From: Planctomycetia bacterium
GTDB lineage: Bacteria; Planctomycetota; Planctomycetia; Pirellulales; UBA1268
DNA length: 12,563 nucleotides
NCBI GenBank assembly: GCA_009919445.1
Contig: RGBY01000054.1
Location: forward strand, 1-12,563
Direction of reading: 5' to 3'
Part shown: positions 1 to 7,342 of the stretch, in pieces
Position numbering within the stretch: the first letter of the stretch is position 1
How the letters are laid out: every line of letters begins with the position of its first letter
Translations under genes and position numbers: made by a program
Notes under the pieces: generated by a model
The model's input: only the letters and a program-made list of their open reading frames with translations
Databases searched by the model: none
Told to the model about the DNA's origin: nothing

Positions 1-2
1 TG

Positions 3-2102
3 CTGCTTCCCGAGGGCCTTTCACTCTCCTTCGGGCCCTTGCGAAACCGGGCCCGTAACTGCAAGGCAGCCTCGCGAGCCATTGCCAAGGCCCGCAAGCA
101 GGTCAGCCGAGCCAAGGCCAAACTCGAACAGATCAAAAGCCGGGTGGCTGGTGCGGAATCAGCCTTAGGCGGACTCACCCTGCCCACCGCCATTGAGACC
201 GCCAGTGAGCAGGCCATGGCCCTGCGAAAACGAATCACCCTGGGCGAGCGACTCGATGAACTCAAGCAGACCACGGCGCGACTTGAACAAGAAATGGGAC
301 GGCAACTGACCGCGCAGGTGCTGCCACTGGGCTGGCTGCTTGGGCTTGGTGGTGTGTTTGTGGTCGGTGCCGGCATGCTGCTCTCTGGGCTGCTCCTCCC
401 GGCGGTCGTGACTGGCCCACTGGCTTATGTCATCGCGGCACTTGGCTTGGCTGGCACCGGGATCGCCTCTGTCATGACCTGGTCACTCGATCGTTCGTCG
501 GCCGACCACACTCAGGCTGGCCTGGGCTCCCCTGCATCGCTGCCGGCAGATGGCCTCGAACGCCGCGCTGCCTTGGCCGAGGCTGAAGTCGCCCGCTTGG
601 AGCACCAGGCTGGCCGTGAGGGCTCTGTCCGGGTGTACGCAGACCGCCTCGCCAACGCGCGGGCTGATCTCAAGCGAGCGGCTGAGCGCCGGAAGAAGGC
701 CGTCAGCCGTTGGCAAAAATCGCTGGAAAGCCGCGGCTTGCCGGCAACGCTCAGCCCGGCGGAGGTCTGGCGGATCGGCACCCATCGCCATGAACTGCTG
801 ACCCTTGATGATGATCGTCGGCGACTCTCTGACGAGGCCCGGCATAAACGCGAGGAACTCACCGCCGTGGCCCGACGGATCGATGCGGTGCTGGTGGATT
901 GTGACCTGGTGCCAGAAGGAACTCCTCTGGATCAGCTTCAACTTCTGGAAGATCTTCTCAATGCCCAGCGGCGTAGCCATGACCAGCGACAGTCCATCAT
1001 CCGTAAACTGGAGCGGGCGCGGTTGCGTCATCGTCAGGCCATCCGGCAACTGCGGGCCTGCGACCGCAGTTTGCAGGGCTGGCTCGACCGCTGGGAGGCG
1101 GCTGATGAAGACGCTTTCCTCAGCCACGTCGACCGCCGTCCTTACTTTGAGAAACTGCAGCAGGACGCTGAATTGGCTGAACGTGCCTGGCTCGACAGTC
1201 GTGCCCGTTTTGCCGAGCCGCAGATGCTCGATGACTGGCTCACCAAGGCGAATGAACTGTCACTGGAACAACGACTACAGGACGCCGAAGCAGCAACAGC
1301 CGAACTCGAGGGCACGCTTGCCGAAAACCGGCAACGGCAGGCCGCCCTGGCAGAAGCCATCGAAAAGGCTCGTACCGCAAGGGGGCTCGAGGACAGACAG
1401 CGAGAACTCGCTGAAGTGGAAAGGGCTCTGGCCGACCACGACTCCCGCTTGCGGTTGCTGAAGCGGACGCACGACCTGCTGGAGGAGACCCGTGCCGAGG
1501 TGGCGAGGCACCACCAGCCGGCTGCCTTACTCGAGGCCTCCCACTGGCTCAATCGGCTGACTGACGGCCGGTACACGAGGATCACCACCGCTGTCGACGA
1601 ACCGCGACTCGACGTTCACGACGCCAGCGGAGTCATCTGGAATCCTGAGCGGCTCAGCCGAGGCACCCGTGAACAGGTTTTCCTGGCTCTTCGGCTGGCC
1701 CTCGTTCGCGACCTCCATGAGCATGGCATCTCGCTTCCCGTCGTAATGGACGATGCGTTGGTCAATTTTGACGACCAACGGGCCCGAGCCGCCTCGCGGA
1801 CGCTGGTGGAGTTCATGGAGGACCAGTCGGGAGATCACCAGATGCTGGTACTTACCTGCCATGCTCATGTGGCCCGGCTGTTCACCGATGCCGGCGCATC
1901 GGTACGAACCCTTGCCGGTGCCTCAGCACGAAAACCTGGTGGTTCGACTCAGCCTGACGGCCCGCCAGAAGAAGCCACGAGCAGTTCTCCTGCTCCCTCC
2001 GGCCAGCGAGAACACTGGGCCGCTGAAGACTTCTTCTTTGGCGACAATCCAGACCAGCCAACTCGTAAGCCACGTCGTCGCCGGAAGAAGCGGCCCGAGT
2101 GA
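3..2102 (+). CDS. YhaN/SbcC-like coiled-coil ATPase with membrane hairpin (5' end outside window)
   Basis: The frame is open to the left edge, so the first 699 visible codons are the C-terminal part of a larger protein. The Walker A end must lie upstream. Visible parts in order are: a basic coiled coil; two hydrophobic helices at about bases 325-400 and 408-480 forming a hairpin; a long Glu/Arg/Gln-rich coiled coil (about 550-1500); then an ABC-type ATPase C-half. The C-half has a signature-like LSRGTREQ (about 1653-1676) and a Walker B LPVVMDDALVNFDD (about 1734-1775). After it comes a low-complexity tail with an HWAAEDFFFG patch and a basic end (KPRRRRKKRPE). This architecture is that of the YhaN/AAA_23 group related to SbcC/Rad50, which often pairs with a YhaO/SbcD-like nuclease. 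That partner is not in view, so a DNA-end-processing role is inference. The stop lies 19 bp from the stop of the facing gene. Confidence 0.8.
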   Translation: MLPEGLSLSFGPLRNRARNCKAASRAIAKARKQVSRAKAKLEQIKSRVAGAESALGGLTLPTAIETASEQAMALRKRITLGERLDELKQTTARLEQEMGRQLTAQVLPLGWLLGLGGVFVVGAGMLLSGLLLPAVVTGPLAYVIAALGLAGTGIASVMTWSLDRSSADHTQAGLGSPASLPADGLERRAALAEAEVARLEHQAGREGSVRVYADRLANARADLKRAAERRKKAVSRWQKSLESRGLPATLSPAEVWRIGTHRHELLTLDDDRRRLSDEARHKREELTAVARRIDAVLVDCDLVPEGTPLDQLQLLEDLLNAQRRSHDQRQSIIRKLERARLRHRQAIRQLRACDRSLQGWLDRWEAADEDAFLSHVDRRPYFEKLQQDAELAERAWLDSRARFAEPQMLDDWLTKANELSLEQRLQDAEAATAELEGTLAENRQRQAALAEAIEKARTARGLEDRQRELAEVERALADHDSRLRLLKRTHDLLEETRAEVARHHQPAALLEASHWLNRLTDGRYTRITTAVDEPRLDVHDASGVIWNPERLSRGTREQVFLALRLALVRDLHEHGISLPVVMDDALVNFDDQRARAASRTLVEFMEDQSGDHQMLVLTCHAHVARLFTDAGASVRTLAGASARKPGGSTQPDGPPEEATSSSPAPSGQREHWAAEDFFFGDNPDQPTRKPRRRRKKRPE

Positions 2103-2121
2103 ATCGGTGGAAACAGCCGCG

Positions 2122-2598
2122 TCAGACCTGACTGAAGCCACCGGGCAGACGCTCTCGGACAAGCGCAACGTAACGACTTCGCATGCCCCCCAAGAGCATG
2201 CCCAAGTACGCATTGCCGCCCAGTGACAAAAAGAGGGCGACGAGTGTTCCAATAAGCAAGGACCACGGGCGATCTGTAGCGGCGGGCTCAGCCGGCAACG
2301 CAGGAACTGCCGCTGCTACTGGGGCTGTCGGTATTGCCTGCCGTGGACGGGCAGCCGCTTCAATGACAGACCGTTCCACGGCTGCCGGCCAGCGATCGGC
2401 AACATAGATGCAGACGCGGCGAACATCCCGCGCATCGGCCGGCACATCGCTGGTGAAGGTGTAGGGACTGCGGTTGGTGACGAGATCGGGCTCAACCCGT
2501 ACCAGGTAGTCACCGCCCCCCTCATCACTAGGCACGTAAGCCGTTTCAATTCCGGTGGCCAGCATGGCTGCGGTCAGGCAGATCACTTTCAGGAGCAT
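2122..2598 (-). CDS. secreted/one-pass membrane protein of unknown function
   Basis: This 158-residue protein has an N-terminal hydrophobic segment (residues 1-20, MLLKVICLTAAMLATGIETA) that looks like a signal peptide. A probable beta-rich domain follows (about 28-78, with DYLVRVEPDLV and DARDVRRVCIYVADRW). Then come an Ala/Pro-rich linker (85-110), one strong TM helix (112-138) and a short basic tail. The expected topology is an extracytoplasmic domain tethered near the C-terminus. The ATG is supported by an AGAGGG ribosome-binding site about 8 bases upstream. It lies 56 bp downstream of the permease gene on the same strand and may be co-transcribed with it. A T6 run lies in the gap, but I could not fold a convincing terminator stem before it. 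I do not recognise a named family. Similar secreted one-pass proteins are common in planctomycetes. Confidence 0.75.
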   Translation of the reverse strand: MLLKVICLTAAMLATGIETAYVPSDEGGGDYLVRVEPDLVTNRSPYTFTSDVPADARDVRRVCIYVADRWPAAVERSVIEAAARPRQAIPTAPVAAAVPALPAEPAATDRPWSLLIGTLVALFLSLGGNAYLGMLLGGMRSRYVALVRERLPGGFSQV

Positions 2599-2654
2599 GA
2601 ATAAATCCCTCTGAGAAAAAACCGATGTGACTCTGGCGAGCCGTCTTCCTTATT

Positions 2655-3746
2655 TCACCCTCCAGCAGGCGGGGGATGCAAATCGGCCTGCCTCGCCGGA
2701 GGCCTGTTGCCGTGATCATCCTCCGAGAGCGTATCGAGTTCGGTCTGCAGCATGGTGAGTGCCGCCTGCAAGAAGGCAACGGCAATTGGGCCGACAAACA
2801 CCCCGATTGGCCCGAGGGCGCCGACTCCACCCAGCACGCTCAGCAACGCCAGCAGCGGGTGGAGTTTTGACTGGCCGTGCAGCACAATCGGCTTGATCAC
2901 GTTGTCGATGGTCGAGACCACCGAAACGCCCCAGAGGGCCAACCCTGCGGCGGCCCAGGTGCTCTTGGCGAAGAACAGCAGATAGAGACTGGCCGATCCC
3001 CAGACCGCCGCTGCGCCCACAAAGGGAATCAGCGCTCCGAAGAAGGTCAGCAGCGTCAGCAGGAAGACTGTCTCAAGCCCCGCCACATAGAACCCGAACC
3101 CGGCCAGGATCGCCTGCACGATGGCCGCCAGCAGGGTCGAACTGACAACAGCCCGACTGACTTCCTCAAACTCCTCCAGTAGCTGCCACTGATAACGCTG
3201 GTCGAGCGGTATCAACCTGGTCACTGCAGTAAACATCCGGCCGCCATCTGCCAGAAAGTAGAACAACGCGACTGTCATAACGACGACACCGATGATCATT
3301 TTGGCAAGCACGACCGGTGCGCCAGTTGCAATCGGCCCAAAGAGGCTTTCCACAACCTTTCTGACCTCTGCATTGACATCATTGGCAGAGATCTCCAGGC
3401 CGGTCGTCTCATTGAAGGAGACAATCAGTTCGTCCAGGACAGCCGGGTCGAGACGCAAACCCGTTGGGCTACGGAGCATGGCAACGGCATCGCCACCGGC
3501 ACGGACCACTAACAGGCCAAGGGGCACCAGCACGATCAGCAGGACAAATGCCGTGGTCAACCCGGCGGCGAGCCACTCTGGCCCCCGCAGGTGTTGCCGG
3601 AGCCAGCGATGGAGTGGCCCGAAGATCACCACCAGCATGGCGGCCAGCAGTAAGGGCAGCAGGAAACTCGACATCACCCGCAGCGAGAGCAGGCCGAAAA
3701 TAACGACCAGGCCGAGGATCACACCGAGAGAGATCAGTCGAGTCAT
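2655..3746 (-). CDS. AI-2E/PerM (UPF0118) family membrane transporter
   Basis: This 363-residue polytopic protein belongs to the AI-2E transporter family (Pfam PF01594: PerM, YdiK, TqsA). Three N-terminal TM helices (about 5-22, 25-43, 58-82) precede a soluble extracytoplasmic-type segment (about 85-140). TM helices at about 146-166 and 203-345 follow. Family hallmarks are FFGALIPFVGAA (about 235-246), the DNVIKP segment (281-286) and a Gly-rich PLLALLSVLGGVGALGP stretch (297-313). Members export small molecules or act as Na+/H+ antiporters, and the substrate cannot be read from sequence. The name AI-2E should not be taken as evidence for autoinducer-2 transport. The ATG at 3746 has no strong Shine-Dalgarno, but the hydrophobic N-terminus starts immediately after it. 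A promoter-like element lies about 57 bp upstream. Confidence 0.9.
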   Translation of the reverse strand: MTRLISLGVILGLVVIFGLLSLRVMSSFLLPLLLAAMLVVIFGPLHRWLRQHLRGPEWLAAGLTTAFVLLIVLVPLGLLVVRAGGDAVAMLRSPTGLRLDPAVLDELIVSFNETTGLEISANDVNAEVRKVVESLFGPIATGAPVVLAKMIIGVVVMTVALFYFLADGGRMFTAVTRLIPLDQRYQWQLLEEFEEVSRAVVSSTLLAAIVQAILAGFGFYVAGLETVFLLTLLTFFGALIPFVGAAAVWGSASLYLLFFAKSTWAAAGLALWGVSVVSTIDNVIKPIVLHGQSKLHPLLALLSVLGGVGALGPIGVFVGPIAVAFLQAALTMLQTELDTLSEDDHGNRPPARQADLHPPPAGG

Positions 3747-3771
3747 GCACGCACATTCCGCAGGGCGGGGG

Positions 3772-3792
3772 CCAGCAGAAACGGGCTGCTGG
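3772..3792. repeat. 7-bp perfect inverted repeat in permease leader
   Basis: CCAGCAG (3772-3778) and CTGCTGG (3786-3792) form a perfect inverted repeat around a 7-base spacer. It sits between the predicted transcription start and the ATG of the leftward permease gene, so it could be a leader hairpin or a repressor operator. The function is inferred from position alone. Confidence 0.4.
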
Positions 3793-3802
3793 AGGGTCTT
3801 CG

Positions 3803-3831
3803 ATTGTAAGGCCCGTGCCGCTCCTTGAGAA
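3803..3831 (-). promoter_or_regulatory. putative sigma-70-like promoter of the permease gene
   Basis: Read on the minus strand, a -35-like TTCTCA (3826-3831) and a -10-like TACAAT (3803-3808, 5 of 6 to consensus) are separated by 17 bases. Transcription would start near 3796 and give a leader of about 50 bases containing the 3772-3792 palindrome. The -10 is good and the -35 is moderate. Confidence 0.45.
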
Positions 3832-3939
3832 CGCAGTCAGTTTTTTGGCTCGTCTACAACCGGGTCGCCATGCCATACTTCAGTATCGCAACGGGTTTTC
3901 GTCCCCCAGTGCTGTTTTTCCTCCGCCCCACCGGTTGGC

Positions 3940-6270
3940 ATGCCTTTACCCCACGCTGACGCCGTCCCACAGGTTTCCCTGGTCATCCCGATTCGGAATG
4001 AAGCGGGGAATATTGGCCCGCTGATTGAGGAGATCACCTCCACCCTCGACACCGCCGGGCTGAGCTGGGAACTGCTGGTGATTGATGACGGTTCAACTGA
4101 CACCTCCCCTGCTGAGGTGGCAGCTGCCGCCGCTGCCGACTGCCGGATTCGCTGCCTTTCGCCTCATCATGGGCGGGGCAAATCGGCTGCCTTAGCAACC
4201 GGCTTTGCGGCCGCCCGAGGCGTTGCCGTGGTCATGCTCGACGGTGATGGCCAGGATGACCCGGCAGAAATCCCGGGCATGCTCGCCCGCCTTGGTGTGA
4301 CGCCAGCCGGCCGACCAGCAACGACGGCAGAGGCTGAACTGGTCAATGGCTGGAAGACACCCCGGCTCGACCCGTGGCACAAGACCATGCCCTCGCGAGT
4401 CTTCAATCTGCTGGTCAGTTGGCTGACGGGACTGTCTCTGCATGATCACAACTGCGGGCTCAAGGCGATGCTCACAAGCACCGCCACCCGGCTGCCGCTC
4501 AACACGGGCATGCACCGGTTCATTCCTGTTCTCGCTCAGGCTGCCGGCAGCCGTGTTGTTGAACAGCCGGTCCATCATCGCCGACGGACGCGGGGGGTTT
4601 CGAAGTATGGCGTCAGCCGATTCTTTCGGGGCCTCTACGACCTCGGACGGGTCTGGCTTCTGCTGCAGGCTGGCCGCCTCCAACCGCCTGCCGCACAACC
4701 GCAGCCGGTTGACTCAACCGCAAGCCTGCGGCGTTGGGGCTATGCCCTGCTGGCCACGCTTGCTCTGGGCGGGCTTCTCGGCCGCATCCTCTCGGTCGCA
4801 AGTATCGACCGGCTGGCCTGGGAAAACCGGCTAATCACCACCACGGCTGACCGCCGACTGGCAGAGGCGGGCGAGGCTGTTTCAGCGGCAGAGGCCAGCC
4901 AGATTCGCCAGGAAGTGGCCGACACAATCCGTCAAGAAAAGCGTCTACTCCGGCCGTTCCTTTCGGCAAATGACCGCAGCCGGTGGCTGACGATTCGCAG
5001 CCTTGTCGAGACCGGGTCTTTTGCGATTGAGTCCATCGCTGTTGAACCAGGGTGGGATACCATCGACGCCGTGGTTCATCCTGATGCCAGCGGCGATCTC
5101 CATCTCTACTCGAGCAAGCCACCGCTGCTCTCAGTACTCCTGGCTGGCCCCTACTGGCTGGCCAGCCGCCTCACCGGCTGGACCCTCGGCAGCCATCCAT
5201 TCGAATTGGGACGAGCCCTGTTGATCTGCTACAGCCTCGTCCCGTTTGCCATTGGACTGTGGGCCTGTTTTGGCTGCATTGAGCAGATTGGCCGAACCGA
5301 TGGCGGCCGGCTCTGGGCTGCCGCTGTCGTAGCGGCGGGCACCATGCTGACCACTTTTGCCGTCGTGCTGACCAATCACCTCTTTGCTGCAGCCTGCGTG
5401 GCGGTCAGCCTTCGCGTGCTGCTGGCAATCGTGCACGAGGGGCGGCGGACATGGGGCTCCTTTGCACTGACTGGGCTAGCTGCCGGACTGGCTGCTGCTT
5501 TTGACCTCCCTGCGTTGGCCTGGACTGCTGGCGTTGTGCTCATGCTTGCCATTTGTGATGCCAAACGCACCCTCCTGGCAGCTGTTCCAGCGGTACTCTT
5601 GGTTACGGCGGCGGCTCTGGGGACAAACCTTCTGGCCCACGGTACCACGTGGCCCCCCTATGCTTTCCGCAGTTCTGCACCAGTGGCAACGCAGGTGGCA
5701 GAGACTGACCCCCAGCTTGCAACTGAAGACCAATGGAATCCCAACAACTGGTACGACTACCGTTACACGCTGCCCAACGGACGAGTGCTGGAAAGTTACT
5801 GGCGGCGGCCTCAGGGCATTGATCGCGGAGAGCAGTCTCTAGCCGTTTATGCCCTGCATGTGCTGATCGGGCATCACGGTATTTTCTCACTCACCCCGGC
5901 CTGGCTGTTGATTCTGCCGGGCCTGATTCTGCTGGCACGGCGTCCTGGGCCGGGCTGGCAGATGCTGACAATGGTGATCGCTATTGTCTCCTTGACGGTG
6001 ATCGGTTTTTACCTGACCCGTCACCCCCTCGACCGCAATTACGGCGGTATGACGAGCGGCTTTCGCTGGGTCTTTTGGCTCACCCCACTTTGGGCCGCCG
6101 CGATCACCCCAGCCGCTGACTCGTGTTCCACCAGTCGTCGCGGCGGCATCCTCTTGCTGGCAGTCCTGGGGCTGTCAGCAATTTCGGTTGCTGCACCGAC
6201 GTGGAACCCCTGGACAATGCCCTGGCTCCAGCGGTGGCTGGTGCATTGCGGCTGGCTCCCTCCCATCTAA
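3940..6270 (+). CDS. fusion: DPM1-type GT2 glycosyltransferase plus GT-C-like polytopic membrane domain
   Basis: This 776-residue protein has two modules. Residues about 10-240 are a family 2 glycosyltransferase of the dolichyl/polyprenyl-phosphate hexose synthase type. They carry VSLVIPIRNEAGNI, DDGSTD (49-54), the metal-binding DGDGQDDP (101-108), HNCGLKAM (170-177) and TRGVSKYG (217-224). From about 265 to the end the protein is a multi-spanning membrane domain. Its large first loop (about 288-395) contains NDRSRWLTIRSLVETG and LYSSKPPLL, resembling GT-C (PMT_2/ArnT-like) enzymes that use lipid-linked sugars. The fused halves could make a polyprenyl-phosphate sugar and use it on the outer face; this is inference. 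The ATG at 3940 has no visible Shine-Dalgarno. No in-frame ATG occurs in the roughly 70 bases upstream, and the GT2 core begins about 11 residues in, so the start is reasonable. The gene starts divergently from the permease. Confidence 0.85.
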   Translation: MPLPHADAVPQVSLVIPIRNEAGNIGPLIEEITSTLDTAGLSWELLVIDDGSTDTSPAEVAAAAAADCRIRCLSPHHGRGKSAALATGFAAARGVAVVMLDGDGQDDPAEIPGMLARLGVTPAGRPATTAEAELVNGWKTPRLDPWHKTMPSRVFNLLVSWLTGLSLHDHNCGLKAMLTSTATRLPLNTGMHRFIPVLAQAAGSRVVEQPVHHRRRTRGVSKYGVSRFFRGLYDLGRVWLLLQAGRLQPPAAQPQPVDSTASLRRWGYALLATLALGGLLGRILSVASIDRLAWENRLITTTADRRLAEAGEAVSAAEASQIRQEVADTIRQEKRLLRPFLSANDRSRWLTIRSLVETGSFAIESIAVEPGWDTIDAVVHPDASGDLHLYSSKPPLLSVLLAGPYWLASRLTGWTLGSHPFELGRALLICYSLVPFAIGLWACFGCIEQIGRTDGGRLWAAAVVAAGTMLTTFAVVLTNHLFAAACVAVSLRVLLAIVHEGRRTWGSFALTGLAAGLAAAFDLPALAWTAGVVLMLAICDAKRTLLAAVPAVLLVTAAALGTNLLAHGTTWPPYAFRSSAPVATQVAETDPQLATEDQWNPNNWYDYRYTLPNGRVLESYWRRPQGIDRGEQSLAVYALHVLIGHHGIFSLTPAWLLILPGLILLARRPGPGWQMLTMVIAIVSLTVIGFYLTRHPLDRNYGGMTSGFRWVFWLTPLWAAAITPAADSCSTSRRGGILLLAVLGLSAISVAAPTWNPWTMPWLQRWLVHCGWLPPI

Positions 6271-6382
6271 CTGCCTGTCCGTGCTATCCGTGGAAAAAGC
6301 CGTCCTTCGCCCTTGCCCGCGAAAGCGGGAGAACGGCAGTCCACTTTGATCGCATCCGAATAGCCCGAGGGTTTTCAGGGAT

Positions 6383-6416
6383 GCCGATTGCCGCCCCCTG
6401 CGGCGGTAGGCTTTTT
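6383..6416 (+). terminator. putative intrinsic terminator of the glycosyltransferase gene
   Basis: GCCGC (6390-6394) pairs with GCGGC (6400-6404) around a CCCCT loop. An outer GCC/GGC (6383-6385/6409-6411) lies across an internal loop, and TTTTT (6412-6416) follows directly. It is about 110 bases past the stop codon. The stem is interrupted and the T run is short. The T run also serves in an alternative hairpin (6408-6425), so this is tentative. Confidence 0.35.
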
Positions 6417-6602
6417 CTGAAGCCTGCTCCCTGCCTCCTCACCCTCTGTCTCTTCACCCTCTTTCTCTTAACCTGGCCCCTTTTTTCTGCCGGAGATGTT
6501 CCTCTTGGGGGTTACCGACTAAACTATGAAACAAATGGGGGGGCACACACCTGCAGGCATGCCCTCCTTGCTGCAAAGCACCCCTGAATTCCGAACACCA
6601 TT

Positions 6603-6621
6603 TTGAACCCGTCTTGAACCC
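6603..6621 (+). promoter_or_regulatory. direct repeat TTGAACCC-GTC-TTGAACCC upstream of response regulator
   Basis: Two exact 8-base copies (6603-6610 and 6614-6621) are spaced 11 bp apart, about one helical turn, and end 36 bp before the ATG. Such phasing suits a dimeric regulator, or one copy may serve as a -35 element (TTGAAC). I could not find a good -10 at the right distance that leaves room for the ribosome-binding site. Confidence 0.35.
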
Positions 6622-6657
6622 CACCAGATACGGCCGGCTACCAGAAGGACTGACACA

Positions 6658-7305
6658 ATGCCCAGCCATGACACGATCTCACTCGTCGTAATCGATGACC
6701 ATGAGGTCGTGCGGCAAGGCCTTCTTGCCTTGTTCGAAACGAGTCGCATCAGTGTTCTCGGTACTGCATCCAGTGGAGAGGAAGCACTGGAGATCTGCCA
6801 ACGGCAGCAGCCTGCCGTTGCTCTTCTTGACATCCGATTACAGGACGGTGAAGACGGTCTTGCCAGCATCAAGCCCCTTCGTGAAGCCTGCCCGCAGATG
6901 CAGGTGGTTGTCCTCACCAGTTATGACAACCCCACCTATGTCGCGCGGGCGGCCTCAGCCGGAGCGGCTGACTTTCTTCTCAAGAGTGTTCACCGCGACA
7001 CGCTTATCGCTGCGGTTGAAGCTGCTGTTGAGGGCACAGGGCCACACCGAAAAGGGGAACTGGGCCGAGTCACCAAGCGTTTGGCTGATCGCACGCTTCC
7101 AGAGGGCATTGACATTCCACTGACTCCCCGCGAGACGCAGGTGCTGAGACTCATCTCAACTGGGCTGTCAAATCAGGAAATTGCCGACTCACTCACGATC
7201 AGTGTTGAGACCGTAAAAGAGCATGTGCAAAACCTGCTCCGAAAGCTACAGGTTACTGATCGGACGCAGGCTGCCGTCTGGGCGGTTCGGCAGGGCTTCA
7301 GTTAA
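6658..7305 (+). CDS. NarL/FixJ-family two-component response regulator
   Basis: This 215-residue protein has an N-terminal receiver domain (about 8-122) and a C-terminal LuxR-type helix-turn-helix (about 154-213). Receiver residues present are the acidic pair D13-D14, the phosphoacceptor D58 in ALLDIR, T87 in VLTSYD and K109 in LLKS. The HTH has the usual LTPRETQVLRLISTGLSNQE and the recognition helix VETVKEHVQNLLRKL. It is therefore predicted to be a phosphorylation-controlled DNA-binding regulator. No histidine kinase is present in the window, so the signal and partner are unknown. The ATG is supported by AGAAGGA, 8 bases upstream. The gene converges on the PhoH-type gene with 37 bp between stops. 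Confidence 0.93.
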   Translation: MPSHDTISLVVIDDHEVVRQGLLALFETSRISVLGTASSGEEALEICQRQQPAVALLDIRLQDGEDGLASIKPLREACPQMQVVVLTSYDNPTYVARAASAGAADFLLKSVHRDTLIAAVEAAVEGTGPHRKGELGRVTKRLADRTLPEGIDIPLTPRETQVLRLISTGLSNQEIADSLTISVETVKEHVQNLLRKLQVTDRTQAAVWAVRQGFS

Positions 7306-7342
7306 GTTCTCACCGGCCAAGCTGAGTTGGGCCCAGTGAAGC

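Larger units (their letters stand above)
6271..6657. other. 387-bp gene-free region with hairpins and a pyrimidine-rich tract
   Basis: No convincing coding sequence lies between the glycosyltransferase and the response regulator. It holds a small hairpin CCCGC-GAAA-GCGGG (6316-6329), a terminator-like hairpin (6383-6416), a second hairpin AGGCTT-6 nt-AAGCCT (6408-6425), and a pyrimidine-rich tract (about 6426-6470). The tract contains TCACCCTCT twice, 15 bp apart (6439-6447 and 6454-6462). Further right are a run of seven G near 6540, a direct repeat TTGAACCC (6603-6610, 6614-6621) and the ribosome-binding site of the next gene. A short untranslated RNA here cannot be excluded. Confidence 0.6.

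Noticed and set aside
483..1127. A 214-codon open frame on the minus strand opposite the YhaN-like ATPase
   Set aside because: It lies fully inside a gene with clear coiled-coil and ATPase motifs, shows no recognisable domain, and long antisense frames are expected in GC-rich coding DNA.
805..1461. A 218-codon plus-strand frame overlapping the ATPase gene in another frame
   Set aside because: The composition is Trp/Arg/Ser/Pro-rich without domain structure, typical of a frame-shifted reading of a real gene.
2599..2654. A terminator between the permease and the secreted protein gene (T6 on the minus strand)
   Set aside because: There is no stable stem directly before the T run, only a GGC/GCC pair, so I did not call it and left co-transcription open.
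6123..6587. A 154-codon frame spanning the end of the glycosyltransferase gene and the following gap
   Set aside because: Half of it overlaps the real gene out of frame. The rest translates the pyrimidine-rich tract into a Leu/Thr/Pro run, with no plausible ribosome-binding site.
7306..7342. A bidirectional terminator between the response regulator and the PIN-PhoH gene
   Set aside because: GGCCAA and TTGGGCC can pair only with a bulge, and there is no T run on either side.
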